Assembly (NCBI RefSeq): GCF_004342585.1
Contig: NZ_SLZQ01000001.1
Location: forward strand, 248,001 to 312,000
DNA length: 64,000 nt
Origin: Paucimonas lemoignei
GTDB lineage: Bacteria > Pseudomonadota > Gammaproteobacteria > Burkholderiales > Burkholderiaceae_D
Direction of reading: 5' to 3'
The notes under the pieces were generated by a model. That model worked only from the letters and a program-made list of their open reading frames with translations. It ran no database searches and was not told the origin of the DNA. The position numbers and the translations under genes were made by a program. This document shows, one piece after another, positions 27,153 through 35,451 of the stretch (its first letter is position 1; each line of letters starts with the position of its first letter).

Positions 27153-27399
27153 CGTCCCGGTCATCGTGTTTTTCTGAATTGCAAGATTCGCGTTGCATCA
27201 AGCATGTTCAAATGGCCCGTTTATTTATGTTGAAATTTCGTTAAACTGTGTCGCGCTTAATTGCATTACGGGTACTTATTTTTAACAAACGGGCAGGTGC
27301 AGAGCTGATTTAAATATTTCATAAATACAATTCGAGTGCATTGCACAAGCCTCCCATTGGTAATACCAAAATCGAATCAATGGGTTGGAGGAGACAGTG

Positions 27400-28179
27400 A
27401 TGAATACAGTGCATGAAGCTTTTCCGAAAAACGGGTTTCGGCGCGATGGCGCCTTGAAAAACGATTTTTCATCCGCGGAAATAGTTAACTGTCCGGAGTT
27501 TGTTCTCTCCGTGCGCCGATACGTCGGCGCAGTGCTTCCGTACGATGCCTTCTTCTGTAGCTTCGGTTGTCTCGAAGGGAACCGATTGCGCGTGTTAAAG
27601 TTGTTGCACGACAGTTTTCCTCTTCAGTATTTCCAGGACCTGGCCCAGTCCGATGGCAGTTTCAGTTCACCGCTCGTGAACAAATGGCATGCCAGCCGCC
27701 GCCCCGTGTATTTCCAGCTTGACCGCGATGCCGGTGCATATCCGCGCGAATGGAGCAATACATTCGCCCGGCATGGGCTGACCAACATGGTCGCGCATGG
27801 CAAGGCCGACATGGCCAGCGGCTTTTTCAGTTCATTCAGTTTCTATCGCATGCCATTCACGGTCACGCAATGGCACGCCGAAATCATCGAATTGCTGGTG
27901 CCGCACCTGCACGACGCCTTGCTCATTACCCTGGGCGCATCGCTGCTGGATGAGTGCGAGCGCGCCGACCAGCCTTTACCGCTTACGGCCGAACAGCAGC
28001 ACATCCTTTACTGGATGCAGCAAGGCAAAACGGATTGGGAAACCTCGCGCATTCTCGGCTTGAATGAAAGAACGGTGAAATACCATGTGAAGAAAATCCT
28101 GACGAAGTTGAATGCCACGAACCGCACGCATGCGGTGGGGAAGGCGTGTGAATCGGGCACCATGGCGAAGGCCATGTAG
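27400..28179 (+). CDS. LuxR-type HTH transcriptional regulator (EpsA-like)
   Basis: A 259-residue regulator; the ATG at 27400 has GGAGGAGA at 27387-27394. The N-terminal about 180 residues form an uncharacterised domain (RRYVGAVLPYDAFFCSFGCLEGNRLRV in two blocks) resembling the sensory part of EpsA-type exopolysaccharide regulators. The C-terminal LuxR HTH (about 200-255) has LTAEQQHILYWMQQGKTDWE and LNERTVKYHVKKILTKLNA. It is followed 54 bp later by a second, shorter LuxR-type gene and then by the GH65 operon, which these two may control. The N-domain assignment is tentative. Confidence 0.82.
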   Translation: MNTVHEAFPKNGFRRDGALKNDFSSAEIVNCPEFVLSVRRYVGAVLPYDAFFCSFGCLEGNRLRVLKLLHDSFPLQYFQDLAQSDGSFSSPLVNKWHASRRPVYFQLDRDAGAYPREWSNTFARHGLTNMVAHGKADMASGFFSSFSFYRMPFTVTQWHAEIIELLVPHLHDALLITLGASLLDECERADQPLPLTAEQQHILYWMQQGKTDWETSRILGLNERTVKYHVKKILTKLNATNRTHAVGKACESGTMAKAM

Positions 28180-28233
28180 ACCCCGGCGTCGTGCCAGCTT
28201 CCAATTCGTGACTTTCGACTTCAAGAGGACATC

Positions 28234-28587
28234 ATGCTGACCTTCCATGCCATCGAGCGGACACTGTCCGAATCCGAGCAAGACAAGCTGATTCATATAC
28301 TTTCATCCGGCGCGGAATTTGCCGTGCTGGCAGCCCAGAGCGGCAATATCAAGCCCTATGCCCAGAGATTCGTCAGCTCGGGCACGTCGCTGAGCGACAG
28401 GCAGCGCCAGATTCTCTATCTTATCCAGAAAGGCAAGACCAACCGCGAAATCGCGGAAATCCTGCAGACCACGCACAAAACGGTGAAATACCATATCGAG
28501 CGCATCCTTGCGAAGCTCGACGTAGGCAACCGCACCCAGGCAATCGCAAAAGCAATCGAACTGCATATTCCGCTGGGACCGCTGTAG
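28234..28587 (+). CDS. Short LuxR-type HTH regulator
   Basis: A 117-residue protein made of a short N-terminal helical part (1-50) and a LuxR/FixJ HTH (about 52-110: LSDRQRQILYLIQKGKTNRE, THKTVKYHIERILAKLDVGN). It lacks a receiver or autoinducer domain. An AAGAGGAC ribosome site precedes the ATG. The HTH closely resembles that of its upstream neighbour (both have KTVKYH or RTVKYH and KILxKL), suggesting duplication followed by loss of the sensor domain. It may compete with or dimerise with the longer regulator. Confidence 0.85.
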   Translation: MLTFHAIERTLSESEQDKLIHILSSGAEFAVLAAQSGNIKPYAQRFVSSGTSLSDRQRQILYLIQKGKTNREIAEILQTTHKTVKYHIERILAKLDVGNRTQAIAKAIELHIPLGPL

Positions 28588-28771
28588 ACGTCATACCGTA
28601 AAGATAGGTTCATTTCATTCGGGCACGGTAATCCGTGCCGGATGAACATCTTGATGCAGCCCGGGTCATACCTCCTATAGATTTTTTCATGTCTATCCTG
28701 GCAAGCCGAAAGCGTGCAGTTCTGGCATGACGCTCCACGTATTCGCCAGGACAGCAATCAAGGAGTCAGTA

Positions 28772-31615
28772 TTGAACCTCCAGGCAAGCGGCCTCCACGC
28801 GGCGATTTTCGATATGGATGGCGTGATCACCCGGACCGCGGAATTGCATGCCGAGGCCTGGAAGGAGGTGTTTGACGACTTTCTCCATCGGCGTGCCGGC
28901 AATGCCCAGGAGTTTGAGCCATTCGATCAGCAACGGGACTACCTTCGCTATGTCGATGGCAAGCCGCGGCGCGAAGGCGTTCGCAGCTTTCTTGAAGGGC
29001 GCGGCATATCTTTTTCCGAAGAAGAGCTTGAGGATATCGCCAGGAAAAAGGACACCCGCTTCGAGTCTTTGCTGAAAGAGCGGGGAATCCAGACTTTTAC
29101 GTCGACGCTTGAGCTGATCCGCAACCTGCGCCGCCAGGGCGTCAAGACGGCCGTCGTGACATCCAGCCGCCATGGCCGTGGAATACTCCATTCGGCAGAC
29201 CTTGAATGCCTGTTCGACGCCACCCTCGATGGCGTGGACCTCGACGACATGGGACTGAAAGGCAAACCCGATCCGGATATGTACCAGCATGCGGCGAAGG
29301 CGCTGAATGCCACGCCGGCCAAGGCGGTGGTGTTCGAGGATGCCGTGGCCGGCGTGGCGGCTGGCAGGCGCGGCGATTTCGGGCTGGTCGTCGGCGTCGA
29401 TCGCGGCGGTAATGCCGATGCGTTGAAGCGTGGCGGCGCCGACATCGTGGTCACGGACCTGTGCGAACTCGATATGGCTCGATTGGGCCAGGCATTTGCG
29501 CAGCGCCGCCAGGAAGTCGCCTGGGGAATCGAGCAGCAAGGCTTCGAGCGGGCGCGCGAGCGGCAGATGGAAAGCCTGTTCTGCATCGGCAACGGCTACC
29601 TGGGCGTGCGCGGCGCGCTGGACAGTCCATTGCAGGCTTCGCAGGCGGATATGTTCATCGCGGGGATTTACGATCGCAAGTGCGCGGGCTTGCCGTACTC
29701 AGAAATCGAATTCCTCGCGCCTGACCGGGGCGATGACTTGTACGCGGAACTGGTGCCGCTGCCGTCGCCATTCCGGCTGACGCTTTCGGTCGAAGGCGTG
29801 GTTGCCAGCTTCGCCGGCACCTACGGCCGCGAACTGCGTCGCTATCTGGACATGCGCCGTGGCGTGCTGCGCATGGAGTCGTCCTTCGAAACGACGGAAG
29901 GGCGGCGCACCACGCTGCGCACGCGCCGGTGCGCTTCGCTGGCCGATCCGCACCTGTTGCTGCAGGAAGCCATCGCTTCGGCGGAGAATCACTGGGGCAA
30001 GCTGGAGCTGGCGGCTTCCCTCGATGCACCGGACTGCGAAACCGCTTATCCGCATCTCCAGCGCCTGGAGCATGTCAGGGACGATGGACTGGAACTGATG
30101 TCGTTTGTCACGCACGCATCAGGCTTCCGGATATGCGTGGTGTCCCGCGAGCGGCAGGAATTCGGCATCCTGCGGCGAATGATTTCCGTATTCACCAGCC
30201 GCGACGATGCCGATCCGAAGGCGGCGGCGCTGGCCCATGCCAACGCCCTGGACTGGGGACGGTTCGAATCGTATTTCGACCAGAGCGCGGCGATGTGGAG
30301 CGATTTCTGGAGCAAGGCGGATATCCGTGTGCCGGGACATGCGGCGGTGGAACAGGCGCTGCGTTTCGGCAGCTACCATCTCAGGCTGCCGGCCAGCGAA
30401 GATCCGCGGGTGTCGATCGGCGCGCGAACCTTATCCGGGCGCGCCTACGAGGGACATGTGTTCTGGGATTCCGAAATCTTCATGCTGCCGTTCTTTTTGC
30501 ATGTCGAGCCCAGGCTGGCGCGCAGCCTCCTGGAGTACCGGCATCGCACGCTGGATGGCGCGCGGCGCCGCGCGAGCCAGTTCGGCTGCCGTGGCGCCTG
30601 CTTCGCGTGGGAATCGACGGTGACAGGCGACGATGTCACACCCACCAAGATCCTTCTGAAAAGCACAGGCAAGGAAATCCCGATCTTTACCGGCTCCCAG
30701 CAAATCCATGTCACGGCGGATATCGCTTATGCGGTATGGCGATACTGGGAAGCGACGCTGGACGAAGAATTCCTGCACGGCGCCGGCATGGAACTGCTGT
30801 TCGAGACGGCGCGTTTCTGGGCCAGCCGGGTCGTGCGGGATGGCGACAGGTATCACATTCGCGGCGTCGTCGGTCCGGACGAGTATCACCATTCCGTCAA
30901 CGACAATGCCTATACCAACTGGATGGCGCGCTTCAATCTCGAGCGCGCCGCCTGGGTGGCAAAGCACCTGGGCAAATGCATGGACGAAGCCGGCGACTGG
31001 GCGGGGATCGCGGCGTCGATGTATGTGCCGCAGCCGGATGAGCGCGACGTCATCGAACAGTTCGAAGGATTTTTCGCGCTGGGCGACTACCCGCTGGCGG
31101 ACGAAGCGCGCTTCAAGGCGCCCGTGAGCCGGCTGTTCGACTGGGAACAGATCAACCGGCTGAAAGTCATCAAGCAGGCCGACGTGCTGATGCTGCCGCT
31201 GCTGTTTCCCGATGCCTTTTCGGACGAGATAGTAGCTGCGAATTACCGCTACTACGAACCGCTCACCGATCATGGCAGCAGCCTGTCGCCCGCGGTTCAT
31301 GCCGCCATCGCCGCGCGCATCGGCCTGCAACAGGATGCCGAGCGCTACTGGAAACAAAGCCTATGGCTGGACCTCTCCAACGGCATGGACAACAGCATGC
31401 TGGGCGTGCATCCAGCGACCATGGCGGGCACATGGCAGGCGCTGCTGTTCGGCTTCCTGGACGTACGGTTCGACGAGGCGCTTCCGAAAGCGGCGGCATC
31501 CGCCGGCGCGCGCCTGCCGGATGCCTGGACTGCCGTCGACCTGACGATCGCATACCGGGGCAGCCGCCATGCACTGCACGTGGCGAGATCACCCGGGACA
31601 AGGGAGAAAGGATGA
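28772..31615 (+). CDS. Beta-phosphoglucomutase / GH65 disaccharide phosphorylase fusion
   Basis: A bifunctional 947-residue cytoplasmic enzyme. TTG 28772 is preferred as start because GGAG lies 6 bases upstream; ATG 28727 lacks a ribosome site. Residues 1-235 are a HAD beta-phosphoglucomutase: FDMDGVI with nucleophile D14 and D16, VTSSRHG, KGKPDPDMYQHAAKAL, FEDAVAGVAAG. From about 246 a GH65 phosphorylase starts (GIEQQGFERARERQMESLF); the catalytic acid is probably Glu704 in VGPDEYHH. The pair would split an alpha-disaccharide (trehalose, maltose or kojibiose) with phosphate into glucose plus beta-glucose-1-phosphate and convert the latter to glucose-6-phosphate. Substrate not determinable by eye. 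First gene of a three-gene operon. Confidence 0.92.
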   Translation: MNLQASGLHAAIFDMDGVITRTAELHAEAWKEVFDDFLHRRAGNAQEFEPFDQQRDYLRYVDGKPRREGVRSFLEGRGISFSEEELEDIARKKDTRFESLLKERGIQTFTSTLELIRNLRRQGVKTAVVTSSRHGRGILHSADLECLFDATLDGVDLDDMGLKGKPDPDMYQHAAKALNATPAKAVVFEDAVAGVAAGRRGDFGLVVGVDRGGNADALKRGGADIVVTDLCELDMARLGQAFAQRRQEVAWGIEQQGFERARERQMESLFCIGNGYLGVRGALDSPLQASQADMFIAGIYDRKCAGLPYSEIEFLAPDRGDDLYAELVPLPSPFRLTLSVEGVVASFAGTYGRELRRYLDMRRGVLRMESSFETTEGRRTTLRTRRCASLADPHLLLQEAIASAENHWGKLELAASLDAPDCETAYPHLQRLEHVRDDGLELMSFVTHASGFRICVVSRERQEFGILRRMISVFTSRDDADPKAAALAHANALDWGRFESYFDQSAAMWSDFWSKADIRVPGHAAVEQALRFGSYHLRLPASEDPRVSIGARTLSGRAYEGHVFWDSEIFMLPFFLHVEPRLARSLLEYRHRTLDGARRRASQFGCRGACFAWESTVTGDDVTPTKILLKSTGKEIPIFTGSQQIHVTADIAYAVWRYWEATLDEEFLHGAGMELLFETARFWASRVVRDGDRYHIRGVVGPDEYHHSVNDNAYTNWMARFNLERAAWVAKHLGKCMDEAGDWAGIAASMYVPQPDERDVIEQFEGFFALGDYPLADEARFKAPVSRLFDWEQINRLKVIKQADVLMLPLLFPDAFSDEIVAANYRYYEPLTDHGSSLSPAVHAAIAARIGLQQDAERYWKQSLWLDLSNGMDNSMLGVHPATMAGTWQALLFGFLDVRFDEALPKAAASAGARLPDAWTAVDLTIAYRGSRHALHVARSPGTREKG

Positions 31616-32469
31616 ACGACTTCGACTCCATTCTGCTTCCCCTTGACGGTTCTGCCGAAGCCGCCAAGGGGATTGGCTGCGCCGTGTGGCTGGCCCGCGC
31701 GCTGGGAGCCACGCTGCATGTGTTGCATGCGACCGACCAGCCGCTGCCCGTGCGTGAAGCGCTGGATCGTTTGCATATGCATGGCGGCGCACAGGCGAAA
31801 CTGGTCGTGCATCAACTTACCGGCGACCCGGCGAATGCGGTGCTGGAAGCAATCGACGCGCATGGCGTCAAGCTGCTGGTCATGAGCGCAGGCGGCGAGT
31901 CGGCCTCGACGGGCAATGCGCCACCCCATCACCTCGGCAAGGTGGCGCAGAGTGTCCTGAGTCATGTGTCGTTGCCGGTCATGCTGCTGCCGCTGCATTA
32001 CCGTGAAACGGTGCCGTGGACATCGATGCTGGCGGCGGCCAGCGGCGAGGCCGTTGCGGATCAGGCGCTGGAAGCCGCCGCGCGGCTGGCAGCGGCGCTT
32101 GGCCTCAAGATCGCCGTCGTGCATTCGGAAGGCGGGCCGCTTTCATCCTATGCCGATACGATGCACCATGAGTATCCCTTGCGGATCGTGGAACTGGTGC
32201 AGCGCGGACTTGCCAGCTGCCGGACCGAGGAGTGCCGTTGCGTCGAGCAAGTCATCCTGCGTCCTGGAGATCCGGCTACGGTGTTGCTGGAGCAGGTGGC
32301 GCAACGCTCCAGCAGCGTGCTGGCCCTCGGCTGGCATGGCGCGTTCGCCGCGGGCAGGGCACTGGTGTTCAAGCGCTTGCTGGAGGAAGCGAACTGCGCG
32401 CTGTTGCTGGTGCGCGGGGAAGATGGGCAGCATGCGCATCTCATGGTAGGAAATGAAATCGATGACTAG
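31612..32469 (+). CDS. Tandem-domain universal stress protein
   Basis: A 285-residue protein with two UspA-type halves. The first begins DSILLPLDGSAEAAKGI and has LHVLHATDQPL; the second, around 135-275, has EAAARLAAALGLKIAVVHSEGG and ends LVFKRLLEEANCALLLVRGED. The nucleotide loop in the second half is GWHGAFAAGR, an imperfect version of the ATP-binding GxxG pattern. The start at 31612 overlaps the phosphorylase stop (ATGA), with AGGGAGAAAGG upstream. Its last 17 bp overlap the lactate dehydrogenase gene, so all three are co-translated. Confidence 0.9.
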   Translation: MNDFDSILLPLDGSAEAAKGIGCAVWLARALGATLHVLHATDQPLPVREALDRLHMHGGAQAKLVVHQLTGDPANAVLEAIDAHGVKLLVMSAGGESASTGNAPPHHLGKVAQSVLSHVSLPVMLLPLHYRETVPWTSMLAAASGEAVADQALEAAARLAAALGLKIAVVHSEGGPLSSYADTMHHEYPLRIVELVQRGLASCRTEECRCVEQVILRPGDPATVLLEQVAQRSSSVLALGWHGAFAAGRALVFKRLLEEANCALLLVRGEDGQHAHLMVGNEIDD

Positions 32470-33403
32470 CGAAGCGAAAGTGGCGATCGTCGGCGCCGGA
32501 CGGGTAGGCAGCACGCTAGCCTATTCCCTGGTGACGAACGGTTCGGTGCGCGATATCGTATTGATCGACGCCAGCAGGGAACGGGCGGAAGGCGAGGCGA
32601 TGGATATCGCGCATGCCGTATCCTTCCACACTCCGGTCAGTATCGTGCCCGGCGAGCTGGCGGATACCGCTGGCGCCGCCATTACCGTCATTGCGGCGGG
32701 CGCAGCGCAGCGTGTGGGCGAAACCAGGCCGGAACTCTTCCAGCGCAATGCCGACATGCTTAAGCGTATCGTTCCGGAAGTGGCGCGTATCAACCCTGAC
32801 GGCCTGCTGATCCTCGCCACCAATCCGGTGGATGCATTGACTTATCTTGCCGTGCAACTGGCCGGCTTGCCCGCCGGACGCGTGTTCGGCTCAGGCACCG
32901 TGCTCGACACGGCCCGTTTGCGGGCGGAACTGGCAAATTATTTTCATGTTGATCCGCGCAATGTCCATGCGTACGTGCTGGGCGAACATGGCGACAGTGA
33001 ATTCGTCGCTTGGTCGTCCGGTAACATGGCAAACCTGCATTTCGATGAATTGTGCAGGCTGACCGGCATGTGCAGCACGAGTGAGCAGCGAAGCGCGATC
33101 GAGGAACGCGTGCGCAATGCCGCATATGAAATCATTCGTCGCAAGGGCGGCACCAACTTCGCCATTGCCTCGGCGCTGACCAAGATTATCGAGGCTGTGC
33201 TGCGGGATGAGGCTTCCGTGTTTACCGTCTCTTCTCCGGTGGATGGCCATTACGGGATTCGGGATGTCGCGCTCAGTCTGCCGGCAATCGTCGACCGCAC
33301 GGGGGTGCGCCAAGTCTTGCCTGTCGGGCTTTCAGATGAAGAGCAGTCGCGATTGCGTGCATCGGCCGCCGCGGTACGCAAGACGCTGGAAAGCCTGCAA
33401 TAA
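32453..33403 (+). CDS. ldh: L-lactate dehydrogenase (NAD-dependent)
   Basis: A 316-residue LDH/MDH-superfamily enzyme. NAD-binding GAGRVGSTLAY (14-24); the substrate-loop residue is Q86 in AAGAAQRVGETR, where malate dehydrogenases have Arg, so lactate/pyruvate specificity is expected; R92, D152 and R155 and catalytic H179 (GEHGDSE) are present. It reduces pyruvate with NADH. Placement after the phosphorylase fusion and a universal stress protein suggests fermentative use of stored or imported disaccharide when respiration is limited. A strong bidirectional terminator follows. Confidence 0.9.
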   Translation: MKSMTSEAKVAIVGAGRVGSTLAYSLVTNGSVRDIVLIDASRERAEGEAMDIAHAVSFHTPVSIVPGELADTAGAAITVIAAGAAQRVGETRPELFQRNADMLKRIVPEVARINPDGLLILATNPVDALTYLAVQLAGLPAGRVFGSGTVLDTARLRAELANYFHVDPRNVHAYVLGEHGDSEFVAWSSGNMANLHFDELCRLTGMCSTSEQRSAIEERVRNAAYEIIRRKGGTNFAIASALTKIIEAVLRDEASVFTVSSPVDGHYGIRDVALSLPAIVDRTGVRQVLPVGLSDEEQSRLRASAAAVRKTLESLQ

Positions 33404-33455
33404 ATTTAACGCGATTCGGATAGCGCGATTCCAGCCGGTTCGGTTTGCAAATGAA

Positions 33456-33485
33456 AAAAGCCACATGCCGGAGCATGTGGCTTTT
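33456..33485. terminator. Bidirectional intrinsic terminator
   Basis: Perfect 13-bp stem AAAAGCCACATGC / GCATGTGGCTTTT with loop CGGA, flanked by an A-run on one side and a T-run on the other. It lies between the convergent ldh and lipoprotein genes and can serve both. Confidence 0.92.
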
Positions 33486-33504
33486 CACTAGCCTGCGAAC
33501 AGGA

Positions 33505-34764
33505 TTAGAAAGGACCGAAGTTCAGCCAGTCGTAGGTCGGAACCTGAGTCAGCTGGCTGCCGATCTGGATCACGATGTTACGGTGCGAGGCCAGGTCGAT
33601 GTTGGCTGGATCGCCCATGAAGCGGCGCAGATCGCCCTTGTCTTCGACATAGATCACGATCGGCTCACCGGTAAAGCCGGCAACGTTGGTCGCGGTCAGC
33701 GGCTGTCCCCACAGGCTGAAGAAGTCGCCCAGGGTGAAGCGCTTGTACTCGGTCGAGGCGACATGGATGACACCGGAGCGGTTGTGGGTGTGAACCTCGT
33801 ATTCGCAAGTGGCGGTGCGGCCGATATCCTGCGGAATGGCGAGTTGTTCGCCATTGCGGTAGATCGCCAGGTGAGCGGAGGTGTCGAAGTTCGCGGTCAG
33901 GCCGGACAGGCACTGCAGGTTGCCGACTGCTGCGCCGGTAGCGGCTGCGCCGGTGCTGCCATCAGCCCAGGTGATGGTGCCCAGGGTGCCGATCTCGCCG
34001 CCTTCCAGTACCCATGGCGTGCTGCTCAACGGCGGCAGGGCTTCCCAGGAATAGTTCGGGATCTGGGTGATCGGCGTACCTTGCATCACGACGATCTGGC
34101 GATTCGGACGCAATTCGATGGTTGCCGGGTCGCCGCTGAACTGGGTCAGGGTGCCATTGTCGTTCAGGTAAATGGTCTGCGTGCCTTCGATGCCGGCGAC
34201 GTTGGAAGCGGTGAGCGGTTGGCCCCAGACTTCGAAGAACTGTCCCAGAGTATAGGTGGCGCCGGTGGTGCCGTTGACGCGGATCTTGCCGGTCTGGTCC
34301 TTGGTATGAACAGGATAGACGCAGGTTGCCGGGCTGGCCAAGGTCGGGGTGCCGACGCCGATATTCGCCGGGACAGCTACCTGCTGGCCGTTTTGCAGAA
34401 CGATCAGTTGCGTGTAGGTGTAGGTCGCAGGATCGGTGCTGCAGGTCAGGCCATTGACGTCCTGGCCGAGGCCGCCGGTCGCGGTGCTGCCGTCGGGCCA
34501 TTGGCTGGTGCCGAGAGCTGCGCCGTCAGAAACAGTCGTGGCTGCAGCCAGGCGCGGCTGGTTGTTGTCCGCAGGTGTTTCATTGCCGCCGGTAGGAGGT
34601 GTTTGAGTGTTACCGGCTGGAGGTGTCTGGGTATCGCCAGATCCCGTGGACGGGCCTTGGCTGCTTGCCACTGTTTCGTCACCGCCGCCACCGCCGCCGC
34701 AACCGGCAGCGATGAGTGCGAAAGCAAAAGTGGCCAACGATTTGGTATTGAGAATTTTCTGCAT
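33505..34764 (-). CDS. Secreted lipoprotein with two tandem copies of a domain of unknown function
   Basis: A 419-residue lipoprotein: the signal ends LIAAGC (Cys22), then a Gly run and a Thr/Pro/Asn-rich linker (25-80). Two homologous domains follow, about 85-245 and 250-419. Each has ADGS or PDGS near its start, a Cys, a (L/Q)xxxxNGQQVAVPANIG or NGEQLAIPQDIG strand, CxYxVHTKDQTGKIRV or CEYEVHTHNRSGVIHV, YTLGQFFEVWGQPLTASNVAG or FTLGDFFSLWGQPLTATNVAG, and a closing IVVxQG(T/S)xxTQxPxY. This VHTH...YTLGxFFxxWGQPL domain is widespread in secreted bacterial proteins but uncharacterised to my knowledge; the paired His/Cys positions suggest a metal or redox site. Surface or periplasmic location follows from the lipobox. 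Confidence 0.75.
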   Translation of the reverse strand: MQKILNTKSLATFAFALIAAGCGGGGGGDETVASSQGPSTGSGDTQTPPAGNTQTPPTGGNETPADNNQPRLAAATTVSDGAALGTSQWPDGSTATGGLGQDVNGLTCSTDPATYTYTQLIVLQNGQQVAVPANIGVGTPTLASPATCVYPVHTKDQTGKIRVNGTTGATYTLGQFFEVWGQPLTASNVAGIEGTQTIYLNDNGTLTQFSGDPATIELRPNRQIVVMQGTPITQIPNYSWEALPPLSSTPWVLEGGEIGTLGTITWADGSTGAAATGAAVGNLQCLSGLTANFDTSAHLAIYRNGEQLAIPQDIGRTATCEYEVHTHNRSGVIHVASTEYKRFTLGDFFSLWGQPLTATNVAGFTGEPIVIYVEDKGDLRRFMGDPANIDLASHRNIVIQIGSQLTQVPTYDWLNFGPF

Positions 34765-35087
34765 GATATAGCCCCTAAAAGGATGTTGAAGGCCGGATGT
34801 TGTCCTGCATAAAAACAGTAGCTAACTCTCAACAGCGATACAGTGATGAATCGCAATTGAGGACGGGCTCACCATTGCGTTAGTTGGGATGAAGCTATTC
34901 CTCCGATCAAGGAGTACAGTTGTGTATGCGATTGCGCAAGCGTGTGCGGTCGTGCGATGCCAAACAAAGGCGTGCGAATGAATGAACACCGTTCATTGCG
35001 CATGAAAAAATTCAGAGGGAAAAGAAGATAAAAAGCTTGCCGCTTTTTTGATGTGTGTCTTGCTTTGGATTTGCGTTGAATCGCGAC
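34765..35087. other. Spacer upstream of lipoprotein gene with perfect dyad
   Basis: No ORF of merit is seen in this spacer. It contains a perfect inverted repeat AATGAAC-ACC-GTTCATT (34981-34997) and, further left, the promoter region of the lipoprotein gene. The dyad half-site AATGAAC also occurs in the efflux operator at 3448-3454, so both may bind related TetR-type regulators. That link is speculative. Confidence 0.35.
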
Positions 35088-35125
35088 GCAAAAAAAGAAA
35101 AGGACTTGGGTTTAACCAAGTCCTT
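35088..35125 (-). terminator. Intrinsic terminator of tRNA-Lys
   Basis: On the minus strand the stem AAGGACTTGG / CCAAGTCCTT (arms at 35100-35109 and 35116-35125) is followed by TTTCTTTTTTT. It starts 8 bp beyond the tRNA 3' end. Confidence 0.88.
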
Positions 35126-35133
35126 GTATGCGT

Positions 35134-35209
35134 TGGTAGGCCGTGCGGGATTCGAACCTGCGACCAACGGATTAAAAGTCCGCTGCTCTACCAGCTGAGC
35201 TAACGACCC
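35134..35209 (-). tRNA. tRNA-Lys (anticodon TTT), with encoded CCA
   Basis: 76-nt cloverleaf on the minus strand: 5' GGGTCGT acceptor, D arm with AGCTGGTAGA, anticodon loop CTTTTAA, T loop TTCGAAT, 3' CCA. The 3' half departs from a standard tRNA-Lys: acceptor positions give G1-U72 and U4-G69 wobbles, and the T stem GCAGG/CCCGC has an A-C mismatch at 51-63. A TATAAT -10 element lies at 35222-35227 and a terminator follows. The identity is clear; whether it is the main functional copy is uncertain. Confidence 0.88.
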
Positions 35210-35385
35210 AACGAGACCGAAATTATACTATCGCTTCATAGTTTCCCGCTAGCCATGTTTCATGTTTCGCATGCGGGCTTGCATTCATCAATGTGATTCG
35301 CTCTATCAAAAACAGAATGAGGGCGACCATCCCGCTTCATCCATCCATTGCAACCCCTATCATTTCAACACCAAGGCAAAAAGTC

Positions 35386-35429
35386 TTGGCAAGTCGCGCC
35401 GCCTCAGCCTATACTGTATATGCATACAG
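35386..35429 (+). promoter_or_regulatory. SOS promoter with second LexA box
   Basis: -35 TTGGCA (35386-35391), 18-bp spacer, -10 TATACT (35410-35415), and LexA box CTGTATATGCATACAG (35414-35429) overlapping the -10. The 16-bp box differs from the imuA box only at its two central bases and fits CTGT-N8-ACAG perfectly. It lies 16-22 bp upstream of the small gene that follows. Confidence 0.9.
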
Positions 35430-35451
35430 CAAATGCTATACAGGAATGGTA

